This document shows positions 18,477 through 27,891 of a stretch of DNA of 64,000 nt, in pieces (positions within the stretch are counted from its first letter, which is position 1; each line of letters starts with the position of its first letter). Origin of the DNA: Anabaenopsis elenkinii CCIBt3563. Its GTDB lineage: Bacteria > Cyanobacteriota > Cyanobacteriia > Cyanobacteriales > Nostocaceae. The stretch covers positions 2,100,339 through 2,164,338 of the forward strand of contig NZ_CP063311.1 of the NCBI RefSeq assembly GCF_015245355.1, read 5' to 3'. Under the pieces are notes generated by a model. That model saw only the letters and a list, made by a program, of their open reading frames with translations, made no database searches and was not told the DNA's origin. Position numbers and translations under genes: made by a program.

Positions 18477-20078
18477 ATGGTGACGCTGAATATTTCAGAT
18501 TCCGATAAAATTGACAAGTTTCGGCATCTTCAGTTAACTTTATGCGATCGCTGGCCAACTATTGAACTATTTGACAATAGTGAGGCGGATATTTTAATTA
18601 TTCCCTCCTTGAGCATCGACCAGCATGAACTGCATAAAGTAGAAGGCTGTGAGCATTATGAAGAAAGATTACTATTTTATTTGATGCGGTTGCGGAATCC
18701 TCGCACGAGACTAATTTATGTCACCTCCATGCCATTACATCCTAGTATTATTGATTACTATTTACAATTATTACCAGGAATCCCATTTTCCCACGCCCGC
18801 AATCGCCTGTTACTACTTTCGACCTATGATGCTTCCCTGAGACCTCTAAGCGCCAAAATTTTAGAACGTCCCCGGTTGCTAGAGCGGATTCGCCAAGCAT
18901 TAAGGCTAGAAAAATCCTTTATGACCTGCTACAACTCCACATTTTTAGAGGCGGAATTATCTTTAAAATTAAATGTACCATTATATGCAGTTGCCCCAAC
19001 CCTACAGATGTGGGGGACAAAAAGCGGTAGTAGACAGATATTTGCAGAAAGTGGAGTACCATTACCAGATGGTAGCCCAAAGGTACAGAATCACCAAGAT
19101 TTAGCAGCAGCTGCTTGTGATTTATGGGAACGTCAACCCAAATTACAACGAATAGTCATCAAACTTAATGAAGGAATTTCTGGAGAGGGAAACGCCCTCC
19201 TAGATTTGCGCCCCATCATGGATGTAGCACCCCCAAAAGTTCCTCGCAGCCAAACAATAGCGACAATTAGCGATCGCTTCCCCAGTATGCGCTTTCAGTC
19301 CGCACAAGAAAACTGGAGGAATTTTTCCAACCGCATTCAAGAATTAGGGGCGATCTCAGAAGCATTTATAGAAGGAGAAATTAAGCGATCGCCCAGTGTT
19401 CAAGGACGCATCACACCTAGTGGAGAAGTAGAAATTGTTTCCACCCATGACCAAATCCTAGGCGGTCCAGACGGACAGATTTATCTTGGTTGTAAATTTC
19501 CCGCTGATTCTAGCTATCGGTTGCAATTACAGCAATTTGGTTTAAAAATAGGCAAAAAACTGGCAGAAAAAGGCGCATTAGAAAGATTTGGCGTAGATTT
19601 CATCACCGTTGACCAGGGAAATGGCGACTGGGAGATTCAGGCCATTGAAATCAACTTACGTAAGGGTGGTACAACTCACCCCTTCATGACACTGAAATTG
19701 TTAACCAACGGACGCTACGACCTAGCTACAGGGTTATTTTACAGTCAGCAAGGACGGCCTAAATACTATATAGCCACCGACAACCTGCAAAAAGACGGAT
19801 ATCGGGGATTATTACCCAACGATTTGATGGATATCATCGCCCATCACCGACTCCACTTTGATAGTGGTACAGAAACAGGGACAGTGTTTCATCTCATGGG
19901 GTGTCTTTCCCAGTTTGGGAAATTGGGATTAACCAGTATTGGCGATTCCCCACAACAAGCAGAAGAAATTTACAATAAAGTCGTCCATGTTCTGGATGAA
20001 GAAACCCGCCGCGACAATCCAGATATACCCCTGTTCTCAGATTACAGCTTTCCCATAACTGGGGATGGATATAACTAG
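18477..20078 (+). CDS. ATP-grasp carboxylate-amine ligase, PGM1-like
   Basis: About 533 residues from the ATG at 18477 (VTLNISDSDKIDKF); a TTG at 18423 would add 18 weakly supported residues. The middle carries an ATP-grasp-type core (IVIKLNEGISGEGN near 235, FGVDFITVD near 380, EIQAIEINLRKGGTTHP near 397) with a metal-binding E-x-N. It resembles the cyanobacterial proteins annotated as PGM1-related peptide ligases, which in actinomycetes make amide bonds in peptide natural products. The substrate is unknown. It is divergent from the PRK-like kinase, and nothing downstream looks like an operon partner. Confidence 0.65.
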   Translation: MVTLNISDSDKIDKFRHLQLTLCDRWPTIELFDNSEADILIIPSLSIDQHELHKVEGCEHYEERLLFYLMRLRNPRTRLIYVTSMPLHPSIIDYYLQLLPGIPFSHARNRLLLLSTYDASLRPLSAKILERPRLLERIRQALRLEKSFMTCYNSTFLEAELSLKLNVPLYAVAPTLQMWGTKSGSRQIFAESGVPLPDGSPKVQNHQDLAAAACDLWERQPKLQRIVIKLNEGISGEGNALLDLRPIMDVAPPKVPRSQTIATISDRFPSMRFQSAQENWRNFSNRIQELGAISEAFIEGEIKRSPSVQGRITPSGEVEIVSTHDQILGGPDGQIYLGCKFPADSSYRLQLQQFGLKIGKKLAEKGALERFGVDFITVDQGNGDWEIQAIEINLRKGGTTHPFMTLKLLTNGRYDLATGLFYSQQGRPKYYIATDNLQKDGYRGLLPNDLMDIIAHHRLHFDSGTETGTVFHLMGCLSQFGKLGLTSIGDSPQQAEEIYNKVVHVLDEETRRDNPDIPLFSDYSFPITGDGYN

Positions 20079-20117
20079 GGAATCGGGAGGAATTTTGAGC
20101 ACCGTGAATAAATTAGC

Positions 20118-20162
20118 CAGCGCCTTCCCTCATGTGCAAAGCCAGACAGTTCGGCGCTGGTA
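20118..20162. repeat. Hairpin after the ATP-grasp gene
   Basis: The 8-bp perfect arms CCAGCGCC and GGCGCTGG enclose about 26 nt. No T-run follows on the plus strand, so it is only a weak terminator candidate. Confidence 0.4.
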
Positions 20163-20356
20163 TTTCCGTCAAATTTCTTTAATATCATCCATCAGCATAT
20201 GACTACATAAAGGTTTCAAGCATACTTGTTACCCAATGCTCGCCAAATGCATCAGAAGTTCTTTAATGTCAGTATCATAGGTGACAAATTTGCTGTAATG
20301 ACTAACTACCTCAGTGTAACTACACGGCCACAGCTGATTTGATCAACTGTCTATAA

Positions 20357-20578
20357 TCATGCTGACCTATTACTGGTTTTACCTGTGGTCGAGGGGGAAA
20401 TTTTGCTCGAATTTGGCAGTTCCATGTCATTTTTAGCTAACCAATCTTCAATAAGTTCAGCGGAAACATCAGACATATTCAATCCTTTAAAAAAGCACAC
20501 TGTTTTAAACCTGTCTTTAATTTCAGGGGGAAGGTAAACCCGAATCGAAGCTTCTCCTTGTGCCACACTATACTCCAA
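20357..20578 (-). CDS. Small ribbon-helix-helix DNA-binding protein
   Basis: The 73-residue product has the RHH pattern: a short strand (ASIRVYLPPEIKDRF) and then two helices around KTVCFFKGLNMSDVSAELI. Its tail is polar and Ser/Thr-rich. Such proteins are dimeric repressors, often of themselves and of neighbours or plasmid functions. It lies upstream of the Rieske/HemF cluster in the opposite direction, with a palindrome between them, so it may control that cluster. There is no toxin gene next to it. Confidence 0.65.
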   Translation of the reverse strand: MEYSVAQGEASIRVYLPPEIKDRFKTVCFFKGLNMSDVSAELIEDWLAKNDMELPNSSKISPSTTGKTSNRSA

Positions 20579-20965
20579 GTAATAAACTTATTAACCAGTT
20601 TATTCGTGTAATGGTTCATCGGGGAAAAATATTAACTAGTTGACTAATGCATTAGTTAATTGGTACAGTATCATCTGTACCCCAGGAAAGACAAATAAAT
20701 CTATCCACAAGATGACACACAACAATGGCTATAGAATCCAGAAAGTGTCAGCGCCACCAAATCAACATCAAAACAGCAATAGCAAGGAAATTTATTTGAA
20801 TTTGCCGAAATTAGCTGCAATCAATACTTATAACCAAAAAATGCTTCATCGCTAAAACACAGACTAAAAGCCAAGAAAATCAGCAATAGTTTCATAAAAA
20901 TCCGATTTTTAGCCAAAAATTTAGGATAACAAAACTTTAAAAATCATTTATTTCAAAGCTGGGAA
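20579..20965. other. Regulatory region between RHH gene and Rieske cluster
   Basis: This 387-bp AT-rich stretch separates the divergent genes. It holds the palindrome at 20643-20656. A 71-codon open frame starting with TTG at 20640 has no recognisable features and is not called. Confidence 0.5.
20643..20656. promoter_or_regulatory. Candidate operator palindrome
   Basis: ACTAATGCATTAGT is a perfect 14-bp palindrome, 65 bp upstream of the RHH gene. Symmetry continues imperfectly (TTG and TAA flanks). It suits an RHH or other dimeric repressor site. Binding is inferred. Confidence 0.4.
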
Positions 20966-22009
20966 ATGCTAAAAAACTTCTGGTACGCTTGTGAATTTAG
21001 CTCTGCAATTACCAATAAACCTAAACAAGTTTTGATGTTAAACCAGAGATTTGTTCTCTATCGCAATTATCAAGGGGAAGTAGTTGTATTAAAAGATCAG
21101 TGTTCCCATAGAGGTGCAGCATTATCTCTAGGTTGGTTAGAAGACAACTGTATCCGTTGTCCCTATCATGGATGGAAATTTCAAGGCGATGGGAAATGTG
21201 TAGAAATCCCTGCTAATGAAATGGGAAGAGCAATTCCAGCGAGAGCTAATGTCAACTGCTACCCAGTACAAGAAAAATATGGTTTTGTCTGGATATTTTA
21301 CGGAGATTTACCAGCGGAATCACGTCCACCTATTCCTCCATTTCCAGAATATCAAGACCCCCAAATGCATCCAATTTATTTAGAATATGAGATGCAAACT
21401 CACTACACCCGTGTCATAGAAAATGCACTTGACCCCGCCCATCTTTATGCAGTTCATGGTAATTCCTTTGGCGCAGGAATGGCACAAGATCCCACAGTGG
21501 AAGACCATATCATTAAACATGAGGATTGGGGAATAAGTACCAAAATTAGCTACAGGAACTATACCCAGCCTAGAAATGGCATATTTAAATATTTTTTCCG
21601 TCCTCAAAAGACACAATTAAATGCCACAATTAGCTTTTATCTCCCCAATATCACTAAAATTGAGAGTGACTTTGGTCGGGGTAAAATTATCAACTATGCT
21701 ATTCATGTTCCCGTTGATAATCACCGGACAATTAGTAAACGAATCCAACTGCGTAATTTCTTCACCTATGCTTGGGCGGATAGATTATTCATCAAGTTTC
21801 ATCATCAAGTTGGCTTAGAAGATAAAATAGTCACAGAGTCACAAATTCCCCAATTAATACCTGATAATTTAACAAATGAAGTTCATGTTGCTGCTGATGC
21901 TATGAACCTAGCTTATCGCCAGATCAGACAAAAATATTTAGCTATGGGATGGGGTTTAAATGATCATCAAAATCAAAGAGAATATACTCATAGCTCATTG
22001 ATGAACTAG
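20966..22009 (+). CDS. Rieske non-heme iron oxygenase, copy 1 (PaO/Tic55-like)
   Basis: A 347-residue protein with the Rieske 2Fe-2S ligands C46, H48, C65 and H68 (CSHRG and CPYHGW) near the N-terminus. The mononuclear iron site D156, H159, H164 (NALDPAHLYAVHG) follows. This arrangement belongs to the pheophorbide-oxygenase/Tic55-like group of ring-cleaving or hydroxylating oxygenases. It needs an external ferredoxin or reductase, and none is adjacent. Its first 40 residues are almost identical to those of the next gene, 92 bp downstream, so the two arose by tandem duplication. It is the first gene of a likely seven-gene run. The substrate is unknown; a tetrapyrrole is a guess. Confidence 0.85.
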   Translation: MLKNFWYACEFSSAITNKPKQVLMLNQRFVLYRNYQGEVVVLKDQCSHRGAALSLGWLEDNCIRCPYHGWKFQGDGKCVEIPANEMGRAIPARANVNCYPVQEKYGFVWIFYGDLPAESRPPIPPFPEYQDPQMHPIYLEYEMQTHYTRVIENALDPAHLYAVHGNSFGAGMAQDPTVEDHIIKHEDWGISTKISYRNYTQPRNGIFKYFFRPQKTQLNATISFYLPNITKIESDFGRGKIINYAIHVPVDNHRTISKRIQLRNFFTYAWADRLFIKFHHQVGLEDKIVTESQIPQLIPDNLTNEVHVAADAMNLAYRQIRQKYLAMGWGLNDHQNQREYTHSSLMN

Positions 22010-22101
22010 ATTTTGTCTATTGGCAACCGAGAGGCTAAGAATTATGAAAAAATAACCCCAATTACGCCAATTCAACAAATAAAAAGGAAGTCAAGGCGGT
22101 C

Positions 22102-23115
22102 ATGTTGAAAAACTTTTGGTATGCTTGTGAATTTAGCTCGGCAATTACCAACAAACCAAAGCAAGTTTTGATGTGGAATCAGAGATTTGTTCTTTATCGC
22201 AACTCTCAAGGAGAAATAGTAGCTTTAAATGACCACTGTCCCCATCGCGGTGCTGCTTTTTCTCTAGGTTGGATTGACAAAGATTGTCTGCGGTGTCCCT
22301 ATCATGGCTGGAAGTTTCAAGCTGATGGTGAATGTATTGAAATTCCCTCTAATGCACCTGGTACACCTATACCTAAAAAAGCTCGTGTTGCTCAGTATCC
22401 AGCACAGGAGAAATATGGTTTTGTCTGGATATTTTATGGTGATTTACCAGCAGCACAACGCCCTCCTTTACCGACTTTTCCAGAATACATGGTATCGACT
22501 ATGCGCCCTGTATATCAGGATAGTATAGATAATGCCAACTATGCTCGCCTCATGGAAGCTAATCTTGATTTTACCCATGTAATCGCCGTCCATAAAAAAT
22601 CTTTCGGACAGAGAATACCCATCAATACAACTATTAACTATCAAGTTGATAAATATGATTGGGGTGCTGAGGCTCAGGTTAACTATGAATCTTTAAGTAA
22701 CTCCAAAAGTTTCTTAAACTTTTTACTGGGTGGACGACCAGAACTGAAAACAAAATTGACTTTATATCTGCCTAATGTTACTCTGGCAGAGATCAATGTG
22801 GGGCGCGGTAGTAGGTTTGATATTAAGTTTGGGATTTTAGTGGCTCACCTCCCTATTGATGACCATAAAACTCGTGTTAAACGCGTGTTATATCGCAATG
22901 TTTTACCGTTCCCTTGGCTTGATGGATTTTTTAGAAAACTTGACCACAAATTAGCACAAGAAGATACAGTAGTGGTTTCAAGTTTAAATTCTCAAGGAAT
23001 GCCAAAAATATCCGCAGAAGTTCATGTAGCCGCTGATGCTTTAGATATTACTTTTCGGCAGTTTTTACAAAAGTTTCAGGCTGAATTTGATGGTTTTACT
23101 GAGGATAAAAACTAA
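22102..23115 (+). CDS. Rieske non-heme iron oxygenase, copy 2
   Basis: This 337-residue paralogue of the preceding gene keeps the Rieske ligands C46, H48, C65, H68 and the iron ligands D156, H159, H164 (EANLDFTHVIAVH). Both proteins start MLKNFWYACEFSSAITNKPK, but they diverge strongly after about residue 130, where the substrate pocket lies. This pattern suggests two steps or two substrates in one pathway, not a spare copy. A run of A and G upstream (AAAAAGGAAGTCAAGG) may serve as ribosome site, though it is rather far from the ATG. Confidence 0.85.
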   Translation: MLKNFWYACEFSSAITNKPKQVLMWNQRFVLYRNSQGEIVALNDHCPHRGAAFSLGWIDKDCLRCPYHGWKFQADGECIEIPSNAPGTPIPKKARVAQYPAQEKYGFVWIFYGDLPAAQRPPLPTFPEYMVSTMRPVYQDSIDNANYARLMEANLDFTHVIAVHKKSFGQRIPINTTINYQVDKYDWGAEAQVNYESLSNSKSFLNFLLGGRPELKTKLTLYLPNVTLAEINVGRGSRFDIKFGILVAHLPIDDHKTRVKRVLYRNVLPFPWLDGFFRKLDHKLAQEDTVVVSSLNSQGMPKISAEVHVAADALDITFRQFLQKFQAEFDGFTEDKN

Positions 23116-23236
23116 AAGATAGGTTTTATTTTGGGTGCTGAGTTGAGATGGGGTTGAGTTTTGTAGGGCTCATGATTTTTGCAGATCAATGCAAGTAGAT
23201 AGATAGAAGTATTGGACTAATACTGGAGAGATAACT

Positions 23237-24238
23237 ATGAACCATGTACTGGAAAAATCACTGAAGAAACTAGGAATGCGTGGAGTGATTGATCAGTTTT
23301 TCCGGCGGATGTTTGATGAGACTTGTCACGCGCTGGAGACTTTGGATGGTAAGAGGATGTCTCAACATTCATGGAATCGTGACGAGGAGGGAATCTGGAA
23401 GCTGGGCGAAAGTAGTCCAGATGCTATCTATATTGACCGGCTTCTCCACAATGGTAATGTGTTGGAAAAGGTAGGAGTCAATTATGTAGCCATAGAAGGT
23501 GAGTTACCTCCAGGAATGTCTTTTCAGCAGTCCGGTGCTCTGGCTACAGATATAGCTGATAAAATCACCCGCAGCAAGGCTAACCGCTATTTCGCTACAG
23601 GTTCTAGTTTTGTCATCCATCCCCATAACCCCATGGCTCCCACTGCTCATGCTAACTACCGCTATTTTGAGATTTGTCAGGGTGACCAACCAGTTTATTG
23701 GTGGTTGGGTGGTGGTGCTGATTTAACACCAGCATATCTGTTTGAGGAAGATGCAGTTCATTTTCATCGGGTGCATAAACAGGTTTGTGATCAGTATGAT
23801 CCTTCTTATTATCCCCGGTTTAAACGGTTATGTGATGAATATTTCCACATACAACATCGCGGTGAACATCGTGGTATTGGGGGAATTTTCTTTGACCATT
23901 TAAATAATCAAGATCCGCAAAAACTGTTTGATTTTGTGACTGATTGTGCTAATGCTTTTATCCCTGCTTATATCCCGATTTTGGAAAGGCGTAAAGATAT
24001 GTCTTTTACAAGGCTAAATAAGTATTGGCAACATCTGGTGCGTGGGCGCTATGTAGAGTTTATCTTATCGTGCGATCGCGGTGTACGTTTTGGTTTAGCT
24101 AGTGGTATGGTCAACCAACAAAGTGTTTTTAACTGTATGCCTCCTGTTGCTAGTTGGGAATATGATGATCAACCTATTCCTGGTACTAAAGAAGCTATTT
24201 TAAAAGAAGTCTTGAAAAATCCTCGAGAGTGGTTATAA
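23237..24238 (+). CDS. hemF: Oxygen-dependent coproporphyrinogen III oxidase, divergent paralogue
   Basis: The 333-residue protein keeps the HemF core: FATGSSFVIHPHNPMAPTAH near 115, HANYRYFE, WWLGGGADLTPAY, DPSYYPRFKRLCDEYF, RGIGGIFFDHL and VRFGLASGMVNQQSVF. HemF oxidatively decarboxylates two propionates of coproporphyrinogen III. The section before residue 100 (SQHSWNRDEEGIWKLG, IDRLLHNG, VNYVAIEGELPPGM) departs from the usual cyanobacterial sequence, and common core residues are changed (NPMAPTAH for NPxVPTVH). I therefore read it as a specialised paralogue inside the Rieske cluster, not the housekeeping enzyme. It could still be a second hemF for a particular oxygen regime. Confidence 0.82.
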   Translation: MNHVLEKSLKKLGMRGVIDQFFRRMFDETCHALETLDGKRMSQHSWNRDEEGIWKLGESSPDAIYIDRLLHNGNVLEKVGVNYVAIEGELPPGMSFQQSGALATDIADKITRSKANRYFATGSSFVIHPHNPMAPTAHANYRYFEICQGDQPVYWWLGGGADLTPAYLFEEDAVHFHRVHKQVCDQYDPSYYPRFKRLCDEYFHIQHRGEHRGIGGIFFDHLNNQDPQKLFDFVTDCANAFIPAYIPILERRKDMSFTRLNKYWQHLVRGRYVEFILSCDRGVRFGLASGMVNQQSVFNCMPPVASWEYDDQPIPGTKEAILKEVLKNPREWL

Positions 24239-24475
24239 ATCGGTTTTTATGGCTCCTGCCATGATCAAACACCATTTAAGATCAAACCAACATCTAGCCA
24301 CTACAGCTAATGACAAAAGAATTCACTTTTAACAAAACCAGAAAAAATACATCTTTGGCCAGTGACCTAGAAATAGATATGGCATTATCATGTCTGAATG
24401 CTTGTAAATATGGACTATTGTGGATAATTATCCTTTGCGTGTATTCCAGTATATAAATAATTTATTCAATCAGAA

Positions 24476-25102
24476 ATGACCATGGAAAAGGAACTAGTTA
24501 CAGGTAATCTCCGCATGGAAGATATCATCAACATAGATGAATCGAAAGCCATGAATTTGTTTCGCAAGAGATTACAAAGATACAAAAGTCTGGTAGCAGA
24601 AAAAGGAGATGCTGTAGCTTTTGAAGAAATGATGGCAAAATATCCTGAACAACAAAAAGCATTGATGGGTACTTTCATTGAGCATAACACCCTAGCTCAA
24701 GGTTTTACCCAAGCAGCACCCTTACTGAGATTAATGGGTTTTGTGATGGATGTGGTAGATATTTCCCAAAATGGCACAGATGCAGCATTAGAAATACAAA
24801 GAGTTTGCCCCTTTTTATCCTTGGCGCAAGAGTACGGTTTTGAGAGTCCCTGTCGTGTCTTCTGCGAGATGGAACAAGAAGCTACTAGAAGAGCTTTCCC
24901 AGAAATTAAGGCGGCAATTTTGAGTAAACAAGCAGAGGGTGACTGTGTTTGTGTATTCAAGTATGAGAGAAGTACAAATAATTTACCCCTGATGAATACA
25001 GAGGGTAAAAATACTATTCGTCGGGTGATATCTCTGATATTATTAATTCCTAGTTTGTGTGCGATCGCTTATAAAATGCTGAAGATGCGTTTATTCAAAT
25101 AG
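24476..25102 (+). CDS. ATC-hydrolase-like protein with C-terminal membrane segment
   Basis: A 208-residue protein whose central part (EYGFESPCRVFCEMEQ near 120, then AEGDCVCVFKYER near 155) matches the Cys-rich pattern of the L-2-amino-thiazoline-4-carboxylate hydrolase family. A hydrophobic stretch (ISLILLIPSLCAIAY) near the C-terminus predicts one membrane helix. Classical members open the thiazoline ring of ATC on the way to cysteine; the cyanobacterial versions are uncharacterised. It stands between hemF and the FAD oxidase on the same strand, so it probably belongs to the cluster. Confidence 0.6.
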   Translation: MTMEKELVTGNLRMEDIINIDESKAMNLFRKRLQRYKSLVAEKGDAVAFEEMMAKYPEQQKALMGTFIEHNTLAQGFTQAAPLLRLMGFVMDVVDISQNGTDAALEIQRVCPFLSLAQEYGFESPCRVFCEMEQEATRRAFPEIKAAILSKQAEGDCVCVFKYERSTNNLPLMNTEGKNTIRRVISLILLIPSLCAIAYKMLKMRLFK

Positions 25103-25189
25103 TAACAATAAACATTGGTTGGGAATAAATAAGCAGTGCATAAATTACCAGAGCATCATCCAAAAATAAATATTATTTAAAATAAATGT

Positions 25190-26578
25190 ATGAACAGTAT
25201 AATCAGGGATTTAAAACAGATTATTGCCGGAGAAGTTACTAACAAAGAATCAGAGTTAGCAGCAGTTTCTCAAGATTTTGGCAACATTATTCAAAAACAG
25301 CCCCAAATTGTCATCCGTCCGCAAAATTCCACTGATGTTGCTCAAGCAATTAAATATGCTGCTCAACAGGGTTTAACAATTTCCTCACGGGCTGCAGGAC
25401 GTTCTTTAAGTGGCCAATCTTTGAATCAAGGGGGAATCCTCTTAGATATGAGGAATCTCAATCAAATTGATGATTTCCGTGCCGATGAACTGTGGTTTCA
25501 AGGTGACCCTGGTGTGAGTTGGAAGCAGGTTATTGATACTGCTATACCTGATGGTGTAATTCCCCCTGTCTTGACCAATAACTTTGAAGTCACTTTGGCG
25601 GGAACTCTTTCGGCCGCTGGTTTAGGTTTGAGTTCTTTTCGTTATGGTTCTCAAGCTGATAATTGTTTGGCTTTGGAAGTTGTGACGGGGACTGGAGATA
25701 TTATTTGGTGTACACCAGAAGAGAACAGCGAACTTTTCTATCATGTTTTGTGTGGCTATGGTCAATTTGGCATTATTACTAAAGTTAAAAATCGTCTGAG
25801 AAAATATCGCCCTTACACTCGCAGTTATTTTCTGTGCTATGACGATTTAGATAAACTCCTACATGATGCACGTGGTTTAGTCACAGAAGGTAGAATAGAT
25901 GGTTTAGTCTCTTTGTTTTCACCCTGCTTGCAAGGAATGAGCAGAAAAGAAAATCAGATGAAACCATTAATTCAGTGGTTTTACAGGATGCAAATTACTG
26001 TAGAATTTGATGACATCAATCAGATAAATGATAGAGAATTACTCGGTAATTTAAATTTTTATCGTCATATCCACACTGAAGACTTGACTTTTGCCCAGTT
26101 CATCCAACCCTTAGGTCAAGTTCCTCACCCAGTAAATACTGCTAATACTTGGATCGATATACTTTTACCCGCTTATAGTGCTCAGGAATTTATCAGTATT
26201 GCTCTGGAGCGTATACCTAGTTTCTTGGATTTCCGCACTTTACCTATAGGTTCTTTTTGTCTCAATTCTCCCAACCATAAATTACCCATGTTTCCTTTAC
26301 CGGATGATCAGTTAATTATCGGTTTGGGAATGTATCCAACTATTCCTAAAACTCAGGTGGAAGTTGTGTTAGAGCAGTTAAATTTACTGACGGATTTGGG
26401 TTTCCAAATGGGGGGTAAAAGATATATGGCGACTTGGGCGGAATTTGATTTACCACAATGGCGATCGCAATTTGGTGATTACTGGTTCACAGTCAATGAA
26501 ATCAAAAGGAAATACGACCCCTGTGGGATTCTTAATCCTGGTTTCTTCAAGTATGAACACCCCGTCGGTGCAATTTAG
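25190..26578 (+). CDS. FAD-linked oxidase, cytokinin-dehydrogenase-like, lacking the covalent-flavin His
   Basis: The 462-residue protein has the FAD-binding PCMH fold (VIRPQNSTDVAQAIKYA near 41-57, GILLDMRNLNQI) and ends with KRKYDPCGILNPG, as in cytokinin dehydrogenases and related oxidases. In those enzymes the loop G-H-S-x-x-G-Q attaches FAD through its His. Here it reads GRSLSGQS with Arg at position 71, so FAD is probably bound non-covalently. No signal peptide is visible. Its stop is 10 bp before devB, which ties the oxidase to the exporter. The substrate is unknown. Confidence 0.75.
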   Translation: MNSIIRDLKQIIAGEVTNKESELAAVSQDFGNIIQKQPQIVIRPQNSTDVAQAIKYAAQQGLTISSRAAGRSLSGQSLNQGGILLDMRNLNQIDDFRADELWFQGDPGVSWKQVIDTAIPDGVIPPVLTNNFEVTLAGTLSAAGLGLSSFRYGSQADNCLALEVVTGTGDIIWCTPEENSELFYHVLCGYGQFGIITKVKNRLRKYRPYTRSYFLCYDDLDKLLHDARGLVTEGRIDGLVSLFSPCLQGMSRKENQMKPLIQWFYRMQITVEFDDINQINDRELLGNLNFYRHIHTEDLTFAQFIQPLGQVPHPVNTANTWIDILLPAYSAQEFISIALERIPSFLDFRTLPIGSFCLNSPNHKLPMFPLPDDQLIIGLGMYPTIPKTQVEVVLEQLNLLTDLGFQMGGKRYMATWAEFDLPQWRSQFGDYWFTVNEIKRKYDPCGILNPGFFKYEHPVGAI

Positions 26579-26588
26579 GAAATATAGA

Positions 26589-27821
26589 ATGTTGCGCAAT
26601 TCTTCACCAGTGAGAAAGTCCCCCCTATTTCCCCCCTATTTCCCCTGGTTATTTGCTTTGGGTATGACTTCTGTCACAGCTATGGGGGTGGGTATCCTGT
26701 CTATAACTCGTCCGCTCAATACTCAAACCCCAGTGGTGACTACCCAAGTTAGTCAACCAGTGATTTCAAAAGTGAATGCGCTGGGAAGATTGCAACCAGC
26801 TGGTGAGGTGATGAGAATTTCCGCTCCTACTGATGTTACTGGTGCTAGTCGTGTGGCGAAACTTTTGGTGACTGAAGGTCAGCAAGTCCGCGCTGGAGAT
26901 GTGATTGCTATTTTGGATAATCGCGATCGCTTACAAGCTAATCTCAAGGAAGCACAGCAACAAGTGCGAGTGATGAAATCACGCTTGATTCAGGTAAAAG
27001 CTGGCGCACAACCAAGTGAAATTTCCGCAAGACAAGCAACTGTGAGAAATCTGCAAGCACAGTTAGATGGTGAATTGCAAACCCAGCAAGCTACCATCGC
27101 TCGCTTAGAAGCGCAGCTACAAAATGCACAGACAGAATGGCGCCGTTATGAAAATCTTTACAAACAAGGTGCGATCGCGATTTCCACCCTTGATACTCGC
27201 AGATTAACTGTAAAATCCGCCCAGGAAGAATTGAATGGTGCGCAGGCTAATTTAGCTAGAACCAAACGCACCCTCACCGCCCAAATTGAAGAAGCTAAGG
27301 CTATTTTAGCCCAAACAGCAGAGATACGTCCTACAGATGTGGCTATAGCACAAACAGAAGTAGATCGGGCGATCGCAACTGTGGAAAAAATGCAAGTAGA
27401 ACTGGATTCAGCATATATTCGCGCCCCACAAGCAGGTCAAATTCTCCAGATTCAAGCTCGTCCCGGTGAAACCATCCCTGAAGGGGGAATTGTCGAACTT
27501 GGTCAAACTAATCAAATGTATGCGATCGCAGAGATCTATGAAAGTGATATTAGTAAAATTCGCGCTGGTCAAATTGCGACTATTACTAGTCCCAATAATG
27601 CTTTTGAGGGTGAGTTAAAGGGAACAGTCGATAGTATTGGCTTCCAAGTGGCGAAGAAAGATGTGTTAGACAGTGACCCCACAGCAGCTACGGATGCAAG
27701 GGTGATTGAGGCTAAAATTCGTTTAGATATAGCATCTAGTCAGCAGGTGGCTAATTTGACTAATCTTCAGGTAAATGTAGAAATAGTTACCAGCCAAGAT
27801 GTGAGTAAGTCAAGTAGGTGA
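26589..27821 (+). CDS. devB: DevB-type ABC exporter membrane-fusion protein
   Basis: About 410 residues from the ATG at 26589; the frame is open further upstream but overlaps the oxidase gene. It has one N-terminal membrane helix (WLFALGMTSVTAMGVGILSI), a lipoyl-like half (VTEGQQVRAGDVIAILDN), a long coiled-coil hairpin at about 95-270, and the second half (APQAGQILQIQARPGETI). DevB proteins link an inner-membrane ABC exporter to TolC in Anabaena, where DevBCA exports heterocyst glycolipids. Ten bp separate it from the oxidase gene, and devC follows after 70 bp. Confidence 0.88.
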   Translation: MLRNSSPVRKSPLFPPYFPWLFALGMTSVTAMGVGILSITRPLNTQTPVVTTQVSQPVISKVNALGRLQPAGEVMRISAPTDVTGASRVAKLLVTEGQQVRAGDVIAILDNRDRLQANLKEAQQQVRVMKSRLIQVKAGAQPSEISARQATVRNLQAQLDGELQTQQATIARLEAQLQNAQTEWRRYENLYKQGAIAISTLDTRRLTVKSAQEELNGAQANLARTKRTLTAQIEEAKAILAQTAEIRPTDVAIAQTEVDRAIATVEKMQVELDSAYIRAPQAGQILQIQARPGETIPEGGIVELGQTNQMYAIAEIYESDISKIRAGQIATITSPNNAFEGELKGTVDSIGFQVAKKDVLDSDPTAATDARVIEAKIRLDIASSQQVANLTNLQVNVEIVTSQDVSKSSR

Positions 27822-27891
27822 AAGTCATAAACATACCAGGGTCTTGATCTAGTTTTTTATGTTTTTTTATCCTTTTTCTCCTTAAATATTT

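Noticed and set aside
20640..20855. A 71-codon frame starting with TTG upstream of the Rieske cluster
   Set aside because: It has no family resemblance, a weak start and an unusual composition, and lies in a regulatory region.
23237..24238. Treating hemF as the housekeeping coproporphyrinogen oxidase
   Set aside because: The N-terminal third departs from the usual cyanobacterial form and the gene sits in an oxidative cluster; a paralogue is more likely, although not proven.
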